A stretch of DNA of 43,617 nt from Oscillospiraceae bacterium (GCA_015068765.1 SVJY01000014.1:1-43617); one strand, 5' to 3'. Counted from the first letter of the stretch, positions 16,201 through 24,016 are shown. A program made the numbers and translations. Notes: a model not told the origin generated them from the sequence alone.

Positions 16201-17058
16201 TTATAGTCGCCTTGCCGGCAACACATGGTCTTCTAACAAACGTGGAATAATCAATTCCATGGGCACGCCTTCCCGGACGGGCACGCCGTTTTCCTGTGCC
16301 GTGCGAATGGCGGTAAAGACGAAATCAGCCGCCTTTCCGGCCGCATGGGGCAAGGATGCACCGGAAAGAAGTGCACCTGTCAGCACGGAAGTGAACAGAT
16401 CACCGGTGCCCGGATAATGGCTGTGCAGATAGGGGTTTTCAATTTGATAGGCGGCATCCGTACTGCGGTCATACAGCAAAACTACCACGCTGTCATCGCA
16501 AGGAACACCTGTAATGACTACACTTCCCCGAACGGTTTCCGCCAAGTGGCGGAGGCAGCGTTTTGCCGTAGCAAAATCGGCGGCATGGGGAATTCCCGAC
16601 AGAAAACACGCCTCGGTCAGGTTCGGCGTAATCACATCCGCCGAACGAATCAGCTCGGACATGGCTTTGGCCATGGCATGGTCAAAGCAGTCGTAACACC
16701 TGCCGTCATCGGCAAAAACAGGGTCCACCACCACCAGTGGGGCACCCGTTTCCATAATAAAATGATGGGCAATGCTTACGCCCTCGGCAGACCCGATAAA
16801 TCCGGTATAAATGCAGTCAAATTCGCAGTGCTCCTTCTTCCAGTGGGCAAAACAGCGAGACAGGAAGGGTGTTAAATCCTCCATGGCGTACCCGGTATAA
16901 AAGCCGGTTATGGAAGAGAGTACGGCAGTCGGAGCAGGACAGGTCTGAAACCCCATGACGCTTAGGGTAGGCATAACCACCGTAAGCGAACTGCGTCCAA
17001 AGCCTGCAATATCATGGATGGCTGCAACTTTTCCGGGAATACAATTATTCCTGGCCAT
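16201..17058 (-). CDS. pyridoxamine/pyridoxal kinase (PfkB/ribokinase superfamily)
   Basis: A 285-aa kinase that would phosphorylate vitamin B6 vitamers for pyridoxal-phosphate salvage. The opening VAAIHDIAGFGRSSLTVVMP is characteristic of pyridoxamine kinases of Firmicutes. Further marks are TGFIGSAEG, VVDPVFADDGRCY, DVITPNLTEACFLSG, and the ATP/anion-hole motif HYPGTGDLFTSVLTG. Length is typical. Start ATG 17058 has GAGGAAC upstream and overlaps the end of a small lipoprotein gene by 14 bases, so the two form an operon. Related kinases (hydroxymethylpyrimidine kinase) share the fold, but N-terminus and spacing favour B6. Confidence 0.85.
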   Translation of the reverse strand: MARNNCIPGKVAAIHDIAGFGRSSLTVVMPTLSVMGFQTCPAPTAVLSSITGFYTGYAMEDLTPFLSRCFAHWKKEHCEFDCIYTGFIGSAEGVSIAHHFIMETGAPLVVVDPVFADDGRCYDCFDHAMAKAMSELIRSADVITPNLTEACFLSGIPHAADFATAKRCLRHLAETVRGSVVITGVPCDDSVVVLLYDRSTDAAYQIENPYLHSHYPGTGDLFTSVLTGALLSGASLPHAAGKAADFVFTAIRTAQENGVPVREGVPMELIIPRLLEDHVLPARRL

Positions 17059-17227
17059 GGGTTAGTTCCTCAATCAGCCCTTTATTTTCACCCCGAAGAA
17101 AGGCAGATACCTTTTCCTGCACATTTTCCGGCGTCAAACTTTCTTCAGGTTTGGTAGCCTCTTCTGTCGAACAGGCGGCACAGACCAAAAGGGAAAGTAA
17201 TGCAAAACAAAGAAAAATTTTACGCAT
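17045..17227 (-). CDS. small predicted lipoprotein
   Basis: A 60-aa exported peptide starting at ATG 17227. It has a basic start and hydrophobic core (MRKIFLCFALLSLLVCAACS), then an acidic, Glu-rich mature part. The Cys in CAAC is a likely lipidation site although the -3 residue is Cys rather than Leu, so the lipobox is not canonical; a Cys three residues before is the alternative. The ORF track begins 60 codons earlier in a poor frame. No family recognised. It precedes and overlaps the kinase gene and has its own promoter. Confidence 0.6.
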   Translation of the reverse strand: MRKIFLCFALLSLLVCAACSTEEATKPEESLTPENVQEKVSAFLRGENKGLIEELTHGQE

Positions 17228-17257
17228 GAAACCACTCCTATCGTCTTTCTGGCTTTT

Positions 17258-17287
17258 ATTATACTCCACCCTGCCGGTCGCCGTCAA
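17258..17287 (-). promoter_or_regulatory. promoter of the lipoprotein-kinase operon
   Basis: Minus strand TTGACG (17282-17287), 18-base spacer, TATAAT (17258-17263). Confidence 0.6.
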
Positions 17288-17302
17288 GTCTTTTGGTAAA
17301 AT

Positions 17303-17342
17303 AAGTGCAGGTATGTTGGAAGAAGTGCAGGTATAATGGAAG
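17303..17342. repeat. two tandem 20-bp direct repeats
   Basis: 17303-17322 and 17323-17342 are head-to-tail copies of AAGTGCAGGTATNNTGGAAG differing at two positions. They end eight bases before the -35 of the HAD-IIA promoter and start 16 bases from the -35 of the divergent lipoprotein promoter, a position fit for a regulator. Confidence 0.7.
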
Positions 17343-17350
17343 AAAATGCA

Positions 17351-17379
17351 TTGACAAAAGAGGACGAAGGTGATACAAT
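17351..17379 (+). promoter_or_regulatory. promoter of the HAD-IIA gene
   Basis: Perfect TTGACA (17351-17356), 17-base spacer, TACAAT (17374-17379). Confidence 0.75.
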
Positions 17380-17412
17380 AATTAAAAATAATCTGAAATG
17401 GGAGCATAAACT

Positions 17413-18201
17413 GTGGAAGGACTTAAAAATAAAAAGCTGTTTCTTTTGGATATGGACGGCACAATTTATCTGGACAACAATTTATTTCCGGGGGTAATTC
17501 CCTTTCTGGAAAATATCAAAAAAAAGGGCGGACGCTACATTTTCATGACAAACAATTCCTCCAAAGGCGTGGAGAGCTACATCGAGAAAATGAACCGTTT
17601 CGGCATTGCCACAACAAAAGAGGATTACGTGACAAGCGTAAATGTTACGGCAATACATCTGGAGAAAATGGGCTACAAAAAAATATATGTATTTGGAACA
17701 GAGTCCTTTAAAACACAGCTTAGGTCGGCAGGGCTTTCGGTTTGTGACACTCTTTCCGATGACATTGACTGTCTTTGTGTAGGCTTTGATACGGAGCTGA
17801 CCTTCCGGAAATTGGAGGAGGCCTGCATTTTATTGGGTCGGGACATTGATTATGTTGCCAGTCACCCGGACCTTGTCTGTCCTACAGCCTACGGGTCCGT
17901 ACCTGATTGCGGCTCGGTATGCGATATGCTCTACAACGCTACGGGGAGACGTCCTCTGGTGCTTGGAAAACCCGAGCCCGCCATGCCTCTCCTGGCTATG
18001 GAAAAAACCGGTTTTTCTAAGGAACAGACCGTTGTCTTAGGGGATCGGATTTATACAGATATCGCCTGCGGCATACGTGCCGGTGTGGATGCAGTGCTGG
18101 TGCTGTCCGGAGAAGGGACACGGGAAGATGCGGAACGGGCAACGGAAAAGCCTACATATGTTTATGAAGATATCCGGCACTTTTCCGAGGACATATTTTA
18201 A
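17413..18201 (+). CDS. HAD-IIA family sugar-phosphate phosphatase (NagD-like)
   Basis: A 262-aa HAD hydrolase of subfamily IIA. Motif I is FLLDMDGTIYLDN (Asp13, Asp15), motif II is FMTNNSSKG, motif III the Lys in LVLGKPEPAM, and motif IV VVLGDRIYTDIACG. The C2 cap (about residues 85-180) contains CVGFDTELTFRKLEEAC. NagD-type enzymes dephosphorylate small metabolites such as nucleotides, sugar phosphates or glycol phosphates; the precise one is not predictable. Start GTG 17413 is supported by GGGAG about eight bases upstream. It is a single gene with a strong promoter, upstream direct repeats and a strong terminator. Confidence 0.85.
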   Translation: MEGLKNKKLFLLDMDGTIYLDNNLFPGVIPFLENIKKKGGRYIFMTNNSSKGVESYIEKMNRFGIATTKEDYVTSVNVTAIHLEKMGYKKIYVFGTESFKTQLRSAGLSVCDTLSDDIDCLCVGFDTELTFRKLEEACILLGRDIDYVASHPDLVCPTAYGSVPDCGSVCDMLYNATGRRPLVLGKPEPAMPLLAMEKTGFSKEQTVVLGDRIYTDIACGIRAGVDAVLVLSGEGTREDAERATEKPTYVYEDIRHFSEDIF

Positions 18202-18226
18202 ATACAGTCTGTACGAAAGTAACAGC

Positions 18227-18267
18227 AAAGGGGCTGCCTCACTTTTTTAGCGAGGCAGCCCCTTTTA
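18227..18267 (+). terminator. strong intrinsic terminator
   Basis: AAAGGGGCTGCCTC (18227-18240) pairs over 14 bp with GAGGCAGCCCCTTT (18252-18265), followed by T. It probably also serves the convergent SASP gene. Confidence 0.85.
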
Positions 18268-18302
18268 TTGTGGCTAAACCACTTTAGCAAAGGAAACAAC
18301 AA

Positions 18303-18500
18303 TTATTTCATGCTGTTTTCGTAAGACTGGATCATCTTCTTAACCATCTGTCCGCCAACGGAACCGGCCTGCTTACTTGTCAGGTCGCCGTTATAACCGT
18401 CCTTGAGGTTTACGCCAACTTCGCTTGCAGCTTCCATCTTGAATCTATCCAGTGCTGCACGTGCTTCGGGTACGAGATTTCTCTTATTACTGTTTGCCAT
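18303..18500 (-). CDS. alpha/beta-type small acid-soluble spore protein
   Basis: A 65-aa DNA-binding spore protein that coats and protects DNA in the forespore core. Recognisable blocks are LVPEARAALDRFKMEAASEVGV, which contains the germination-protease (GPR) cleavage region around MEAASEVG, and the second DNA-binding block GSVGGQMVKKMIQSYE. Length is typical (60-70 aa). ATG 18500 is preferred to the ATG at 18506 because AAAGGAG is then nine bases upstream; from 18506 the spacing would be only about three. The promoter upstream matches the forespore sigma-G consensus. Confidence 0.92.
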   Translation of the reverse strand: MANSNKRNLVPEARAALDRFKMEAASEVGVNLKDGYNGDLTSKQAGSVGGQMVKKMIQSYENSMK

Positions 18501-18550
18501 TTTCATCTACTCCTTTTAAAATAAAAACTATAATTTGTCGGTGCAGTAGT

Positions 18551-18580
18551 TAGTTTGAACCGTTGTAGTTTTTATATGCA
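18551..18580 (-). promoter_or_regulatory. sigma-G-type (forespore) promoter of the SASP gene
   Basis: Minus strand TGCATA (18575-18580), 17-base spacer, CAAACTA (18551-18557). The consensus known for sigma-G is TGMATA-N17-CATACTA, so one base differs. The gene product supports the assignment. Confidence 0.7.
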
Positions 18581-18682
18581 GGTAAAATTTTGTATTTGAT
18601 TGAAAAAGGGAAACAGGAATCTACGAAGTTTTTTGTTTATTCTTCGTGACTAGAAAGCCACCCGTTTTTTTAAAATTTTTAA

Positions 18683-20176
18683 TCACACAAGGGAAGAAAT
18701 ATCAATGGTGTCGAAGCTAGACAGGAAGGCACGGAGAAATGCATAAATTTCCTTCAGACAGTCCTCGGAATCGCACTGGATATCCAGCGGCATAAGTGGA
18801 TCATGCAGGGAAAGACGGAGGAGAAACCAACCGTCACCGATATTCACACGCATACCCTCGAAATTGGGGGCTTCCAGCTCCATTCGGTCATTTTTTTCTA
18901 CGGCGACAGAGAGGGCATCCAGTATTTGTTGCCCGTCCGCCTTATAGTCTGCACCGGTGAGGCTGAGCCGATGTCCGGCGGCGAATGCGGGTTCCTTCAG
19001 GTCCGCGATCAGCTCCGTAAGCTTCCGACCCTGGGCACGCATTTTGACCGCCTTGATTAAAAGCTTGGTGACAAGATAGGCTCCGTCGTCCAGGAAGTAG
19101 TTTTCCAGAAGTGCCGCATGGCCGCTGGTCTCAATGGCGAGAGGGCAGTATACCCCTTCTGTATTCAATCGCTTGGCCTCATTGATTACATTTTTGTAGC
19201 CACGCTTAAAGCGGTGATGGATGCCGCCCAAGGTGTCCCGAATAAAGACGGCAAGACCGGCGGAGGTGACGGAATCGGTGACCACCGTTCCCTTTTTCTC
19301 TTCCATTAAAACGGCGGAAATTAAGGCGATCAGCTTATTTTTGTTGATTTCCCGACCGGTATGGTCCACAATGGCGGCACGGTCCACATCCGTGTCAAAG
19401 ATAACGCCCAGATCGGAGCCGGAGTCAGTTACAGCCTTGGAAATGGCCTGCATGGCTTCCTTGTCCTCCGGGTTGGGGATATGGTTCGGGAAAGTGCCGT
19501 CCGGTTCCAAAAAGCAGCTGCCGCTTACATCCGCCCCCAGCGGCTTCAGGACCTTTTCTGCATAGAAGCCACCGGCACCGTTTCCGGCATCTACAGCAAT
19601 TTTCATGCCGTCAAACGGCTTTTCCAGACCGGTTTCGGCACAGATGATTTGGGAAATATGTGCAGCATATCTGGATAAAAAGTCCATACACTCCACCTTG
19701 CCGGCACCACTGCCTGCTCGGCGGTTTTCTTGTGCATAGGTAAGAATTTCCGTTATGTCACTGCCTTCCAGACCGCCCTCCGGTGTAAAAAATTTCAAAC
19801 CGTTGCGGTTAAAAGGCAGGTGGCTTGCCGTTAGCATGACAGAGCCGGTCACCGTCAGCGTTTCGTCTACGGTGCACATAAACATGGCAGGGGTGGTACA
19901 AAGTCCGAAGTCCAGTACGTTTGCCCCGGTAGAGGTGATGGCACGAGTGCAGGCGTTTTTAATCCGCTGTGCGGAAATACGACTGTCGTGCCCGATAGCG
20001 ACGGTGATTTTCTCCGGTGCAAGGCTGTATTTTTCCTGTAGGAATACCACAAAGCCGTGGGCGATGGCTTCTACCACCGAATCCGTGAGCGTCACTGCCG
20101 CACCCGGAACGCCTTCGCTTCCCACGCCGCGGATATCACTGCCGTTTTTTAAAGCACTCCATTCTTTTGAAAGCAT
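18683..20176 (-). CDS. phosphomannomutase/phosphoglucomutase (alpha-D-phosphohexomutase)
   Basis: A 497-aa alpha-D-phosphohexomutase that interconverts hexose 1- and 6-phosphates for cell-wall or polysaccharide precursors. Domain 1 has the phosphoserine loop LTASHLPFNRNGLKFF (Ser near residue 118), domain 2 the metal motif DTDVDRAAI, domain 3 the sugar loop AIETSGHAALLENYFLDDGA, and domain 4 the phosphate-binding region. The TASHLP variant (not TASHNP) is common in this subgroup. The ORF track starts at GTG 20218, which would leave almost no leader after the -10. I prefer ATG 20176 (MLSKEWSALKNGSDIRG), which fits relatives; ATG 20185 is also possible. Specificity is not decidable. Confidence 0.85.
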   Translation of the reverse strand: MLSKEWSALKNGSDIRGVGSEGVPGAAVTLTDSVVEAIAHGFVVFLQEKYSLAPEKITVAIGHDSRISAQRIKNACTRAITSTGANVLDFGLCTTPAMFMCTVDETLTVTGSVMLTASHLPFNRNGLKFFTPEGGLEGSDITEILTYAQENRRAGSGAGKVECMDFLSRYAAHISQIICAETGLEKPFDGMKIAVDAGNGAGGFYAEKVLKPLGADVSGSCFLEPDGTFPNHIPNPEDKEAMQAISKAVTDSGSDLGVIFDTDVDRAAIVDHTGREINKNKLIALISAVLMEEKKGTVVTDSVTSAGLAVFIRDTLGGIHHRFKRGYKNVINEAKRLNTEGVYCPLAIETSGHAALLENYFLDDGAYLVTKLLIKAVKMRAQGRKLTELIADLKEPAFAAGHRLSLTGADYKADGQQILDALSVAVEKNDRMELEAPNFEGMRVNIGDGWFLLRLSLHDPLMPLDIQCDSEDCLKEIYAFLRAFLSSFDTIDISSLV

Positions 20177-20226
20177 TTCTATCATTCCGTTTCTATATAA
20201 ATTGGTGCTGCTTTGCACCTGGAAAC

Positions 20227-20255
20227 AGTATACCAGAAAGTGCAGTATTTTGCAA
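20227..20255 (-). promoter_or_regulatory. promoter of the phosphohexomutase gene
   Basis: Minus strand TTGCAA (20250-20255), 17-base spacer, TATACT (20227-20232). Its closeness to GTG 20218 argues against that start. Confidence 0.6.
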
Positions 20256-20305
20256 GAAGCAGAGGAGATTTTATGTAAAAAAATGAGGCCCGACCGTTTT
20301 TATGC

Positions 20306-20334
20306 TTGCAAAGAAAAAATTTTTATGATAGAAT
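20306..20334 (+). promoter_or_regulatory. promoter of the NSS transporter gene
   Basis: TTGCAA (20306-20311), 17-base spacer, TAGAAT (20329-20334). Confidence 0.55.
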
Positions 20335-20364
20335 AAGACGATATTCGCAAAAGGAGTGTAGAAT

Positions 20365-21741
20365 ATGAACGGCGAAAGAGAAAAATTCGGTTCACGCCTC
20401 GGCTTCGTGCTCATATCCGCCGGGTGTGCAATCGGACTGGGAAATATCTGGCGGTTTCCGTATATTGTGGGTGAATACGGCGGTGCAGCATTTATTCTAA
20501 TTTATTTGCTGTTTCTCTTAATTTTCGGTCTACCCATTATGACGGTTGAGTTTTCTGTGGGGCGTGCAAGCCAGAAAAGCATTGCGGAGTCCTTCCGTTC
20601 CTTGGAGCCGAAGGGGACGAAGTGGCATCATTTCAGTAAAATCGGTATGGCGGGCAATTATATCCTGATGATGTTTTATACCACTGTAACGGGTTGGATG
20701 TTTGCCTATCTTTTTAAAATGATTCGGGGCGATTTCGTGCGCGTGGATGCCACCGACATTGCCGCACAGTTTAGTGCGGTGACAGGCAACCCGTATATTG
20801 TGGTGGGCTGTATGTGTCTCACCGTCATTCTCGGCTTCCTCGTTTGCTCTATGGGTCTCAGAAACGGCGTGGAAAAGGTGACTAAGGTGATGATGTTGGC
20901 ACTTTTGTCCATTATTATGGTGCTTGCCGTCCATGTGATAACCCTTCCGGGTGCCGGAGAGGGGCTCCGTTACTATCTCGTACCCGACTTTGGAAAGATA
21001 GCGGAAAAGGGTCTGGCCAATGTTTTGTCGGCAGCACTGGGACAGGCGTTCTTCACCCTTTCTATCGGCATGGGCTCTATGGCGATTTTCGGCTCGTATA
21101 TTAAAAAAGAAAGACGGCTTCTGAGCGAAAGCGTATCCATTGCTGCTGTGGACACGGCTGTGGCGCTGGTGGCAGGGCTGATTGTGATTCCTGCCTGCTT
21201 TGCCTTTGGCATCAATCCCGGCCAGGGACCCAGTCTTATTTTCGAGGCACTTCCAAACGTTTTCACCGCTATGCAAGGTGGAAGAATTTGGGGGACGCTC
21301 TTTTTCCTGTTCATGGTTTTTGCCGCCTTTTCCACGGTGGTTGCCGTGTTTGAAAACATTCTTTCCTTCGGCATGGATATGTGGGGCTGGAGCCGTAAAA
21401 AATCCTGTCTTATTAACTGCATTCTGCTGATTCTGCTGTCCCTTCCCTGTGCCTTGGGCTTCAATCTTCTTTCCGGGGTGACGCCGCTCGGCACCGGAAG
21501 TACAATCTTGGATTTGGAGGATTTCATCATCAGTAACAATATCCTGCCCCTTGGCTCTTTGGTGTATGTACTGTTTGCAACCCGGAAAAAGGCGTGGGGC
21601 TGGAACGCATTTCTGGAGGAAGCCAATACGGGCAAAGGGCTCCGCTTCCCCAAGTGGCTCCGGTTTTATGTGGCCTACATTCTTCCCGTCATTCTCCTGT
21701 TTGTATGGGCACAAGGCTATATTTCCAAATTCTTTGCATAG
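20365..21741 (+). CDS. sodium-dependent amino-acid symporter (NSS/SNF family)
   Basis: A 458-aa LeuT-fold transporter that imports amino acids or related compounds with sodium. The helix 1 region, FVLISAGCAIGLGNIWRFPYIVGEYGGAAF, carries the unwound sodium-binding segment typical of the family, and PIMTVEFSVGRAS follows. Helix 6 is in LGQAFFTLSIGMGSMAIFGSY. About 11-12 helices are present, with the C-terminal one ending in VIWAQGY-like sequence. The length fits bacterial MhsT-like members. Start ATG 20365 has AAGGAGTG upstream. It is monocistronic and converges on the hydrogenase gene. The substrate cannot be fixed from sequence. Confidence 0.9.
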   Translation: MNGEREKFGSRLGFVLISAGCAIGLGNIWRFPYIVGEYGGAAFILIYLLFLLIFGLPIMTVEFSVGRASQKSIAESFRSLEPKGTKWHHFSKIGMAGNYILMMFYTTVTGWMFAYLFKMIRGDFVRVDATDIAAQFSAVTGNPYIVVGCMCLTVILGFLVCSMGLRNGVEKVTKVMMLALLSIIMVLAVHVITLPGAGEGLRYYLVPDFGKIAEKGLANVLSAALGQAFFTLSIGMGSMAIFGSYIKKERRLLSESVSIAAVDTAVALVAGLIVIPACFAFGINPGQGPSLIFEALPNVFTAMQGGRIWGTLFFLFMVFAAFSTVVAVFENILSFGMDMWGWSRKKSCLINCILLILLSLPCALGFNLLSGVTPLGTGSTILDLEDFIISNNILPLGSLVYVLFATRKKAWGWNAFLEEANTGKGLRFPKWLRFYVAYILPVILLFVWAQGYISKFFA

Positions 21742-21767
21742 AGGATGCCGTATTTAGCACATTCCCC

Positions 21768-21840
21768 TAGTGCAGTAAGACTTGAACTCAATATGGTTTA
21801 AAAACATAAATTCATCATGTGTTCGAGTCTTACTGCACTA
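21768..21840. repeat. 73-nt near-perfect palindromic element between convergent genes
   Basis: A 20-base arm TAGTGCAGTAAGACTTGAAC (21768-21787) is complementary to 21821-21840 at all but one position (a G-U pair in RNA). The 33-base loop can form a small ACAT/ATGT stem. No T run follows on either strand. It may be a terminator-like barrier, a MITE-like insertion or a fossil: both arms end in a TTCRAGTC motif like a tRNA T-loop, but no cloverleaf forms. Confidence 0.6.
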
Positions 21841-21852
21841 TCCTTACCATTT

Positions 21853-23283
21853 TTATTCTGCCTCTATATGCCGGATAGCATCGGTGATCGTTTTTCCTCC
21901 GGCATCTCGGCTATGCTTTTCCACTTGTATTTTATCCTGCGGTCTGTGGGTCAGGCAACCGGCACCGCCGATACAGCCGCCTGTGCAGACCATGCCCTCA
22001 ATAAAGTTTGCATCCAGGAGGTTCTTCGTTTTTTTGAGAAGGGCAACCCGGCATTCTTCAATGCCGTCACAGGAGACAGGCTTCAGCTCGAAATCTTCCA
22101 GACCCTGCTCCTTCAGTCCCTGTGCCACCGCCTCGGCAAGACCGCCGCAACGGGCGAAAATACGGCCGAAGAAGGAGGCGTTATCCAGGGAACTTTCCTC
22201 CATGGCGGTGATATCCAGCTCCCGGCTGTCAAAAAGTGCTTGCAGTTCTTCAAAGGTCAAAGCCACGTCCACATAGGGCGTTACGGCTTCCTTCTGCGCC
22301 TCCGCCTTCTTTGCCGTGCAGGGACCGATAAAGACCACCTTTGCGTCCGGCTCTTTTTCCTTCAGATATTTACCGATGGTGGCCATGGGAGAAAGCGTGT
22401 GAGAAACAAAGGGGATAAGAGAAGGAAATTTCCTTTCTATAAGAGAGACAAAGCCGGGACAGCAGGAACTGGCCAGAAACGCTTTTTCTGCAAGCTCCCG
22501 GCTTTCTGCCGCCGCCACCATGTCTGCACCCAGTGCCGCTTCCACAACGGTGTGAAAACCGAGGGCACGGATGCCGGTGATGACCTGCCCAAGCTTCGCA
22601 TAGGTAAACTGACTGGAAACGGTGGGGGCGACCACGGCATACACCCTGTATTTCGTGTTGCCTTCACTTTTTTTAATTAGGTCAATGGCATCTAAGATGT
22701 AGGATTTATCGGAAATCGCACCGAAGGGGCACTGATACACACAGGCGCCGCAGGCGATACATGCGTCGTTATCAATGCAGGCCGCCAGATTCTCGTCTAT
22801 GGAAATGGCACGCACCTTGCAGGCGTTTTGACAGGGGCGTTTGTGGTTGGTAATCGCACTGAAGGGACAGACCTTGGCGCAGGCGCCGCATTCGATGCAT
22901 TTGGCTTTATCAATGTGTGCCTTCTGCTGCTGGTCGAAGGTAATGGCACCTACAGGGCACACATCCTCGCACCGGTGGGCAAGGCAACCCCGACATGCCG
23001 CCGTGACCTCATAGCCGCCGACGGGACATTCGTCACAGGCGATGGGGATAACTTCGATGACGTTGGGGTTTTCACGGTTGCCACCCATCGCCAATTTCAC
23101 ACGCTTTAATAATATGGCACGTTCTTTATAAATGCAACACCGCATGGTGGCTTTCGGACCGGGGGCAAGGATTTCCGGAATGTCGGCAATTTTTTCCTCC
23201 AGCTGATCCGCCCATGCAAGGCGGGCAACTTCCCTGAGCACCTTGTATTTTAAATATTGGGTTTTTGTATCAAATTTCCGCAT
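21853..23283 (-). CDS. monomeric [FeFe] hydrogenase-like protein (group B type)
   Basis: A 476-aa iron-sulfur protein. Residues about 83-190 hold several 4Fe-4S sites: CDECPVGG, CRGCLAHRCEDVCPVGAI, CIECGACAKVCPFSAI, and CIACGACVYQCPFGAI. The H-cluster domain shows all three motifs: SSCCPGF near 272, GPCTAKKAEAQ near 320, and EGMVCTGGCIGGAG near 429. These variants match group B [FeFe] hydrogenases rather than the TSCCPxW/MPCxxKxxE form of group A. The enzyme probably handles H2 or acts as a redox sensor; group B proteins are poorly characterised. Start ATG 23283 has GAGGTAG upstream. It is monocistronic, with no HydEFG maturase or partner subunit in the window. Confidence 0.85.
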   Translation of the reverse strand: MRKFDTKTQYLKYKVLREVARLAWADQLEEKIADIPEILAPGPKATMRCCIYKERAILLKRVKLAMGGNRENPNVIEVIPIACDECPVGGYEVTAACRGCLAHRCEDVCPVGAITFDQQQKAHIDKAKCIECGACAKVCPFSAITNHKRPCQNACKVRAISIDENLAACIDNDACIACGACVYQCPFGAISDKSYILDAIDLIKKSEGNTKYRVYAVVAPTVSSQFTYAKLGQVITGIRALGFHTVVEAALGADMVAAAESRELAEKAFLASSCCPGFVSLIERKFPSLIPFVSHTLSPMATIGKYLKEKEPDAKVVFIGPCTAKKAEAQKEAVTPYVDVALTFEELQALFDSRELDITAMEESSLDNASFFGRIFARCGGLAEAVAQGLKEQGLEDFELKPVSCDGIEECRVALLKKTKNLLDANFIEGMVCTGGCIGGAGCLTHRPQDKIQVEKHSRDAGGKTITDAIRHIEAE

Positions 23284-23352
23284 TTTTTCTACCTCGTAAC
23301 GAACATTTGCCTACCGGACCGCATGGACGGGACGGCAGATTCTTTTCTGTAT

Positions 23353-23381
23353 ATTGTATCATAAACTGCGGAAATTGACAA
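23353..23381 (-). promoter_or_regulatory. promoter of the hydrogenase gene
   Basis: Minus strand TTGTCA (23376-23381), 17-base spacer, TACAAT (23353-23358). Confidence 0.6.
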
Positions 23382-23451
23382 GGGTTTTCGGTGGGAAAAC
23401 TGTTTTTCTCCCCGTTTTTCCACATAAAATTGAAAAAAATTGTAAAAATGC

Positions 23452-23480
23452 TTGCATTTACCAAAAAACTGTGATATAAT
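23452..23480 (+). promoter_or_regulatory. promoter of the rimP-nusA-infB operon
   Basis: TTGCAT (23452-23457), 17-base spacer, TATAAT (23475-23480) preceded by TGA, an extended -10. The last 13 bases (ACTGTGATATAAT) are identical to those of the rpmG promoter. Confidence 0.7.
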
Positions 23481-23493
23481 ACGAGCTGGATTA

Positions 23494-23520
23494 TGAGGGC
23501 GGCAGATTTTGCCGCCCTCA
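23494..23520 (+). promoter_or_regulatory. GC-rich hairpin in the rimP operon leader
   Basis: TGAGGGCGGCA (23494-23504) pairs perfectly over 11 bp with TGCCGCCCTCA (23510-23520) around GATTT. It lies close to the expected 5' end of the mRNA. The following T-rich tract (TTTAGTTTTATAATT) makes it attenuator-like; it may also stabilise the 5' end. Confidence 0.55.
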
Positions 23521-23551
23521 CAGTTTAGTTTTATAATTGCAGGAGAATACC

Positions 23552-24016
23552 ATGGCGAAAATTGAAAAACTGGTAGAATCCATGGCGGAGCCGATTGCCG
23601 CAGAGCGTGGCCTTCGGGTGTACGACGTGGAATATAAAAAAGAAGGACCGGATTGGTTTTTACGTGTGTACCTTTACGGAGAAAACGGTGTTGACCTTAC
23701 GGATTGCGAGTATGTGAGCCGGGCACTGGAAAAGGTACTGGATGAAGAGGACCCCATAGAGGCGGCATACTGTCTGGAGGTTTCCTCACCGGGGCTTGAG
23801 CGGGAGCTTTCGAGGGACTGGCACTTTATGACGGCGATCGGCGAGAAAACAGAAGTCCGCCTGTATGCACCGATAGACGGGAAAAAAAGCCTTCAGGGAA
23901 TTCTGCGGGCATATGATAAAGAATACATTACTATAGAAACAGAGGACGGCGAAATGTGCCGCTTTGAAGCCGGACAGGTGGCAAAGGTACACACCGTGTT
24001 CGATGGGAATTTTTGA
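23552..24016 (+). CDS. rimP: ribosome maturation factor RimP
   Basis: A 154-aa cytoplasmic factor that assists late assembly of the 30S subunit. Family marks are LRVYDVEYKKEGPDWFLRVYL, VDLTDCEYVSRALEKVLDEEDPI, and the core LEVSSPGLERELSRDWHF. The C-terminal SH3-like domain follows (ILRAYDKEYITIETEDG). ATG 23552 is chosen because AGGAGAA precedes it; the ORF track adds five codons. It opens the conserved nusA operon and ends 17 bases before nusA. Confidence 0.93.
   Translation: MAKIEKLVESMAEPIAAERGLRVYDVEYKKEGPDWFLRVYLYGENGVDLTDCEYVSRALEKVLDEEDPIEAAYCLEVSSPGLERELSRDWHFMTAIGEKTEVRLYAPIDGKKSLQGILRAYDKEYITIETEDGEMCRFEAGQVAKVHTVFDGNF

Noticed and set aside
17303-17342. Start of a CRISPR or iteron origin
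   Set aside because: Only two adjacent copies, no spacers, and a promoter context fits a regulatory site better.
20530-21714. 394-aa minus-strand ORF opposite the NSS transporter
   Set aside because: Its translation is rich in His, Gln and Lys without domains, and the plus strand holds a clear transporter.
21768-21840. tRNA gene suggested by a TTCGAGTC motif and a 73-base length
   Set aside because: The arms are plain inverted copies, the T stem does not pair, and no D or anticodon arm can be drawn.
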